Positions 6,320-8,159 of a stretch of 8,159 nucleotides of DNA are shown here, in pieces. The position numbers and the translations under genes are program-made. The stretch covers positions 45,351 through 53,509 of the forward strand of contig FR895449.1 in assembly GCA_000435595.1 (NCBI GenBank), given 5' to 3'. The notes under the pieces were generated by a model. That model made no database searches. It was not told the DNA's origin and saw only the letters and a list, made by a program, of their open reading frames with translations. Position 1 is the stretch's first letter. Every line of letters begins with the position of its first letter. Origin of the DNA: Firmicutes bacterium CAG:882 (GTDB lineage: Bacteria > Bacillota > Clostridia > Lachnospirales > Lachnospiraceae).

Positions 6320-7039
6320 ATGAAAAAAGGTATGTTAATTTTATCAGGAGTATTTGGGCTGTCAATGATAGCCCTGATACTCCTGATTATGGTATATATA
6401 GGAAAAAACAGTATAAGCGGCAGCAATGGAAGTAGGGAGACGGTGTCGGATACCGTGCAGGAGACGACAACGGTTCAGTCGGTATATTTAGTGACGATAC
6501 CTAAGGAGATACAGCTTCCCGGGTGGGCAGAAGAGTTTAAAGGTACGATTGAGGAGAATCTGCTACCGGTTAACCCATATTCCAGACCGGGAACCAAGCT
6601 TGAAGAGGTCAATGCCATTGTTATACACTACGTCGGGAATCCCGGAACGACAGCGGCACAGAACAGAAGCTATTTTGAGAATATTATTGAGACAGGAGAA
6701 GCCTCGGTGAGCAGCCATTTTATAGTGGGACTTGACGGTGAGATTATTCAGTGTGTTCCGCTTGACGAGATTTCCTATGCTTCCAACACGCGCAATGAGG
6801 ATACGATTGCTGTTGAGACATGTCACCCTGATGAGACAGGCAAGTATAATCAGACGACTTATGATTCGATGGTTAAGCTTACGGCTTATCTTTGCATTCT
6901 CTATAATCTGAATCCTGACAAGGATGTTATAAGGCATTATGATGTGACGGGCAAGGAATGCCCTAAGTATTTTGTGGATTATGAGAATGAGTGGAGCTTA
7001 TTTAAAGCTCAGGTGAAGCGTCAGATGAGTGAAAAATAA
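6320..7039 (+). CDS. Membrane-anchored N-acetylmuramoyl-L-alanine amidase (Amidase_2 / PGRP fold)
   Basis: A 239-aa protein with Lys-Lys, then one hydrophobic helix at residues about 5-27. No lipobox or clear cleavage site is seen, so it is probably anchored. A Ser/Thr-rich linker (about 30-55) leads to the zinc amidase domain at about 93-235. It should act outside the membrane, cutting the amide bond between MurNAc and L-Ala in peptidoglycan. Zinc ligands by family pattern are His103 (AIVIHYVG), His206 (IRHYDVTG) and Cys214 (KECPKYF). The H-x7-C spacing with Lys212 two residues before the Cys matches T7 lysozyme. SSHFIVGLDGEIIQCVP and IAVETCH are also typical. AAGGAG lies seven bases before the start. 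It is 48 bases behind guaB with no promoter or terminator between, so it is probably the second gene of that operon. Its target, growth, division or sporulation, cannot be read from the sequence. Confidence 0.93.
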   Translation: MKKGMLILSGVFGLSMIALILLIMVYIGKNSISGSNGSRETVSDTVQETTTVQSVYLVTIPKEIQLPGWAEEFKGTIEENLLPVNPYSRPGTKLEEVNAIVIHYVGNPGTTAAQNRSYFENIIETGEASVSSHFIVGLDGEIIQCVPLDEISYASNTRNEDTIAVETCHPDETGKYNQTTYDSMVKLTAYLCILYNLNPDKDVIRHYDVTGKECPKYFVDYENEWSLFKAQVKRQMSEK

Positions 7040-7043
7040 TTTG

Positions 7044-7111
7044 TTCAAGAAAAAACAATGCAGGTCAATACCTTAAGGTTAAGATATTGACCTGCATTGT
7101 TTTTTCTTGAA
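7044..7111 (+). terminator. Very long perfect hairpin terminator of the guaB-amidase unit
   Basis: Two 27-base arms (7044-7070 and 7085-7111) pair with no mismatch. Each contains a six-base A or T run inside the stem, around a 14-base loop that holds the palindrome CCTTAAGG. It starts four bases after the amidase stop codon. The symmetry means it can stop transcription from both sides. Confidence 0.85.
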
Positions 7112-7114
7112 TAG

Positions 7115-7419
7115 GATTTAGGTGTCAAAACATGCGTTCACAGCTTTAATATGTATATCCTGTTATATTTATGCATATCACGACTTTTGGAAGGAGCTTA
7201 GTTGTTCTTAAGACTCTGTTTATCGTACAGCCACAGACGGCATGGATGCCGGCTGAGTTGCAAACAGCCATGGATGGCTGATTTTGCAACGGTGGCGGAA
7301 GTAGAAATATTTTTTTCAGAGTCGTTAGAACAACTTGCTTCGTACAACGGAGCTGATATGCATAAATATAACATGATATACACATAAAAATCAGATTCGC
7401 ATGTTTTGACACCTGAATC
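7115..7419. repeat. Large near-palindromic non-coding element with terminal inverted repeats
   Basis: The ends 7115-7136 and 7398-7419 are inverted copies with 21 of 22 bases equal; the core is AGGTGTCAAAACATGCG. Further in, 7153-7180 matches the inverse of 7354-7381 at 27 of 28 positions, and 7200-7218 matches the inverse of 7317-7335 at 17 of 19. The centre (7219-7316) holds two smaller hairpins. One is CAGCC...GGCTG at 7228-7255. The other, at 7257-7290, is GTTGCAAA/TTTGCAAC with an inner CAGCC/GGCTG. Both have the apical loop ATGGAT. No open frame in it looks like a protein. The end motif occurs a third time at 8130. Candidate explanations are a MITE-like non-autonomous mobile element or a large structured RNA. 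I see no convincing target-site duplication and no transposase in the window. Confidence 0.8.
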
Positions 7420-7445
7420 GTAATAGGAAACTTCGTTCCTATTAC
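7420..7445. repeat. Perfect 10-bp hairpin abutting the palindromic element
   Basis: GTAATAGGAA pairs with TTCCTATTAC around ACTTCG, starting at the base after the right terminal repeat. It may be part of the same element, since no spacer separates them. There is no matching hairpin at the left end, where the amidase terminator sits. Confidence 0.6.
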
Positions 7446-7470
7446 ATAAAAATGCTCCGCGTGGATGCAT
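7446..7470 (-). terminator. Probable terminator of the YcxB-like gene
   Basis: Read on the minus strand, ATGCATCCACGCGGAGCAT folds into ATGC/GCAT and TCC/GGA with one bulged A, and TTTTAT follows. It lies 19 bases past the stop codon. The stem is short, so strength is uncertain. Confidence 0.5.
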
Positions 7471-7488
7471 ATTCTTTTAAATCACGAA

Positions 7489-8028
7489 TTATAAGAAGCT
7501 GCTTACTTTGCAGTTATTGTTGAGACCTGCGACCATCATGTCCTCAAATGCGTCTTTTTGACCGGCAGGAATATCGCTGTGCCTTATCATGACGAGAACC
7601 TTGTTTTTTTGAAACATCATGTAGAATCCGAATACATTCGTGTACACATGTGTGAATTCGTCATAGCGGATGAGATTATGGACATCGTACTCGGGTACAT
7701 CTATGAGTATTCCGTTCTGCATGAGGCAGAATTCACAAGGCGCTGTCTCGGAAGGATCTCTGTGCCTTAAGTGGTAGCGTATGCTTGAGTTAAACTGGGT
7801 TATTATAAGAACCGGGTAGAACAAAAATACTATGCAGAGTATCGCCCAGAAGGTATCCATGGTACCGCTGGCAAGTCTGTATATACCGCAGCCTATACTG
7901 AGCACAATGAGTGCAAGCATTATTACCGTCTCAATTTTTGTTCTTATGAATCTGTTCCAGTAGGTTATCTTTTTGTATTCATCGCCGTCAGGCTTCTGAG
8001 TTGAAGTGAATCGTATAACTGTATTCAT
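7489..8028 (-). CDS. YcxB-like two-helix membrane protein
   Basis: A 179-aa inner membrane protein. The N-terminal 30 residues are polar and basic (TYWNRFIRTK). Helices lie at about 33-51 and 58-77 with a short turn between, followed by a cytoplasmic domain of about 100 residues. That domain has the strand pattern CEFCLMQNGILIDVPEYDVHNLIRYDEFTHVYTNVFGFYMMFQKNKVLVMIRHSDI and a final helix. It fits the YcxB-like family, in which the role is unknown. The domain is similar in layout to PH-like folds. The start is chosen because AAAGG stands six bases upstream; an in-frame ATG 45 bases earlier lacks this and falls in the AT-rich promoter region. It stands alone on its strand, between the palindromic element and a further copy of the element's end repeat. 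Confidence 0.83.
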   Translation of the reverse strand: MNTVIRFTSTQKPDGDEYKKITYWNRFIRTKIETVIMLALIVLSIGCGIYRLASGTMDTFWAILCIVFLFYPVLIITQFNSSIRYHLRHRDPSETAPCEFCLMQNGILIDVPEYDVHNLIRYDEFTHVYTNVFGFYMMFQKNKVLVMIRHSDIPAGQKDAFEDMMVAGLNNNCKVSSFL

Positions 8029-8085
8029 GTAATGCCTTTCTTCATGGTATTTTCTATATATAATTTGCAACATTTACAAAACAGT

Positions 8086-8111
8086 ATAATACATGACAAT
8101 AGTTACGTCAA
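8086..8111 (-). promoter_or_regulatory. Possible promoter of the YcxB-like gene
   Basis: On the minus strand TTGACG (8106-8111) and TATTAT (8086-8091) are good hexamers, but the 14-base spacer is too short for a standard sigma-A promoter. TATATA closer to the gene is another choice. The true promoter is somewhere in 8040-8111. Confidence 0.3.
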
Positions 8112-8121
8112 ATACTTCTTG

Positions 8122-8127
8122 TATAAT
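8122..8127 (+). promoter_or_regulatory. Possible -10 box just before the second repeat copy
   Basis: A perfect TATAAT stands three bases before the repeat copy, so a transcript from it would begin inside the repeat. No convincing -35 box is seen at 16-18 bases, so this is weak. Confidence 0.3.
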
Positions 8128-8129
8128 GG

Positions 8130-8150
8130 GATTCAGGTGTCAAAACATGC
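8130..8150 (+). repeat. Third copy of the element end repeat, cut by the window edge
   Basis: These 21 bases are identical to the inverse of the right end of the palindromic element (7399-7419). The next bases, TGATTTATT, resemble the TGATTTTTAT that follows inside that end after a five-base gap. A second element, entered from its right end, probably starts here. Confidence 0.75.
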
Positions 8151-8159
8151 TGATTTATT

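Noticed and set aside
7202..7387. A 61-codon plus-strand frame inside the element
   Set aside because: It coincides with the inverted-repeat arms and central hairpins, and its protein has no recognisable feature. An upstream AAGGAG is probably chance.
7198..7470. A 90-codon minus-strand open frame starting MHPRGAFLCNRNEV
   Set aside because: It runs straight through the terminator-like fold, the hairpin and most of the palindromic element. It has no ribosome site and a cysteine-rich, low-logic composition. Such frames are likely to be annotated wherever the element recurs, but it looks non-coding.
7115..8159. A CRISPR array or retron based on the repeated GGTGTCAAAACATG motif
   Set aside because: There are only three copies, in mixed orientation and irregularly spaced, with no reverse transcriptase or cas gene.

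Overview
The window looks like a chromosomal segment from a low-to-moderate GC Firmicute, most likely a Lachnospiraceae-type gut clostridium (Roseburia, Agathobacter or Butyrivibrio-like). This is inferred from the Firmicute-style guaB, tRNAs without an encoded CCA, strong Shine-Dalgarno sites, and several small membrane or helical proteins of a style typical of that family. The species cannot be named from the sequence alone.

Left part (1-3578): the 3' end of a tRNA-Asn with its terminator is followed by a minus-strand two-gene operon. That operon has a consensus promoter, a 111-aa HEAT-like protein, and a 685-aa protein whose N-terminus looks like a cyclic-nucleotide-binding fold but lacks the usual phosphate-binding residues. 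Divergent from it is a 151-aa Mrr-like nuclease fold with substituted catalytic positions and a C-terminal membrane anchor. That gene meets an unrecognised 127-aa gene tail to tail, two bases apart.

Middle part (3612-4094): two divergent tRNA-Leu genes, CAG on minus and AAG on plus, share the same acceptor stem. Each has its own sigma-A promoter, a hairpin at the predicted transcript start, and its own terminator. Phased A-tracts lie upstream of the AAG gene.

Right part (4141-7111): a two-helix membrane protein (DUF6106-like) has its own promoter. Next is guaB (IMP dehydrogenase, the first committed step of GMP synthesis) with a very good promoter. guaB appears co-transcribed with a membrane-anchored N-acetylmuramoyl-L-alanine amidase, and the unit ends at a perfect 27-bp hairpin.

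Far right (7115-8159): this is the most unusual stretch. A non-coding element of about 305 bp is bounded by 22-bp inverted repeats and is nearly palindromic over its length, with two similar hairpins in its centre. A small YcxB-like membrane protein gene follows on the minus strand. A further copy of the end repeat then starts just before the window edge, so a second copy of the element probably begins there. It could be a MITE-like non-autonomous mobile element, a large structured RNA, or both; the sequence alone does not decide.
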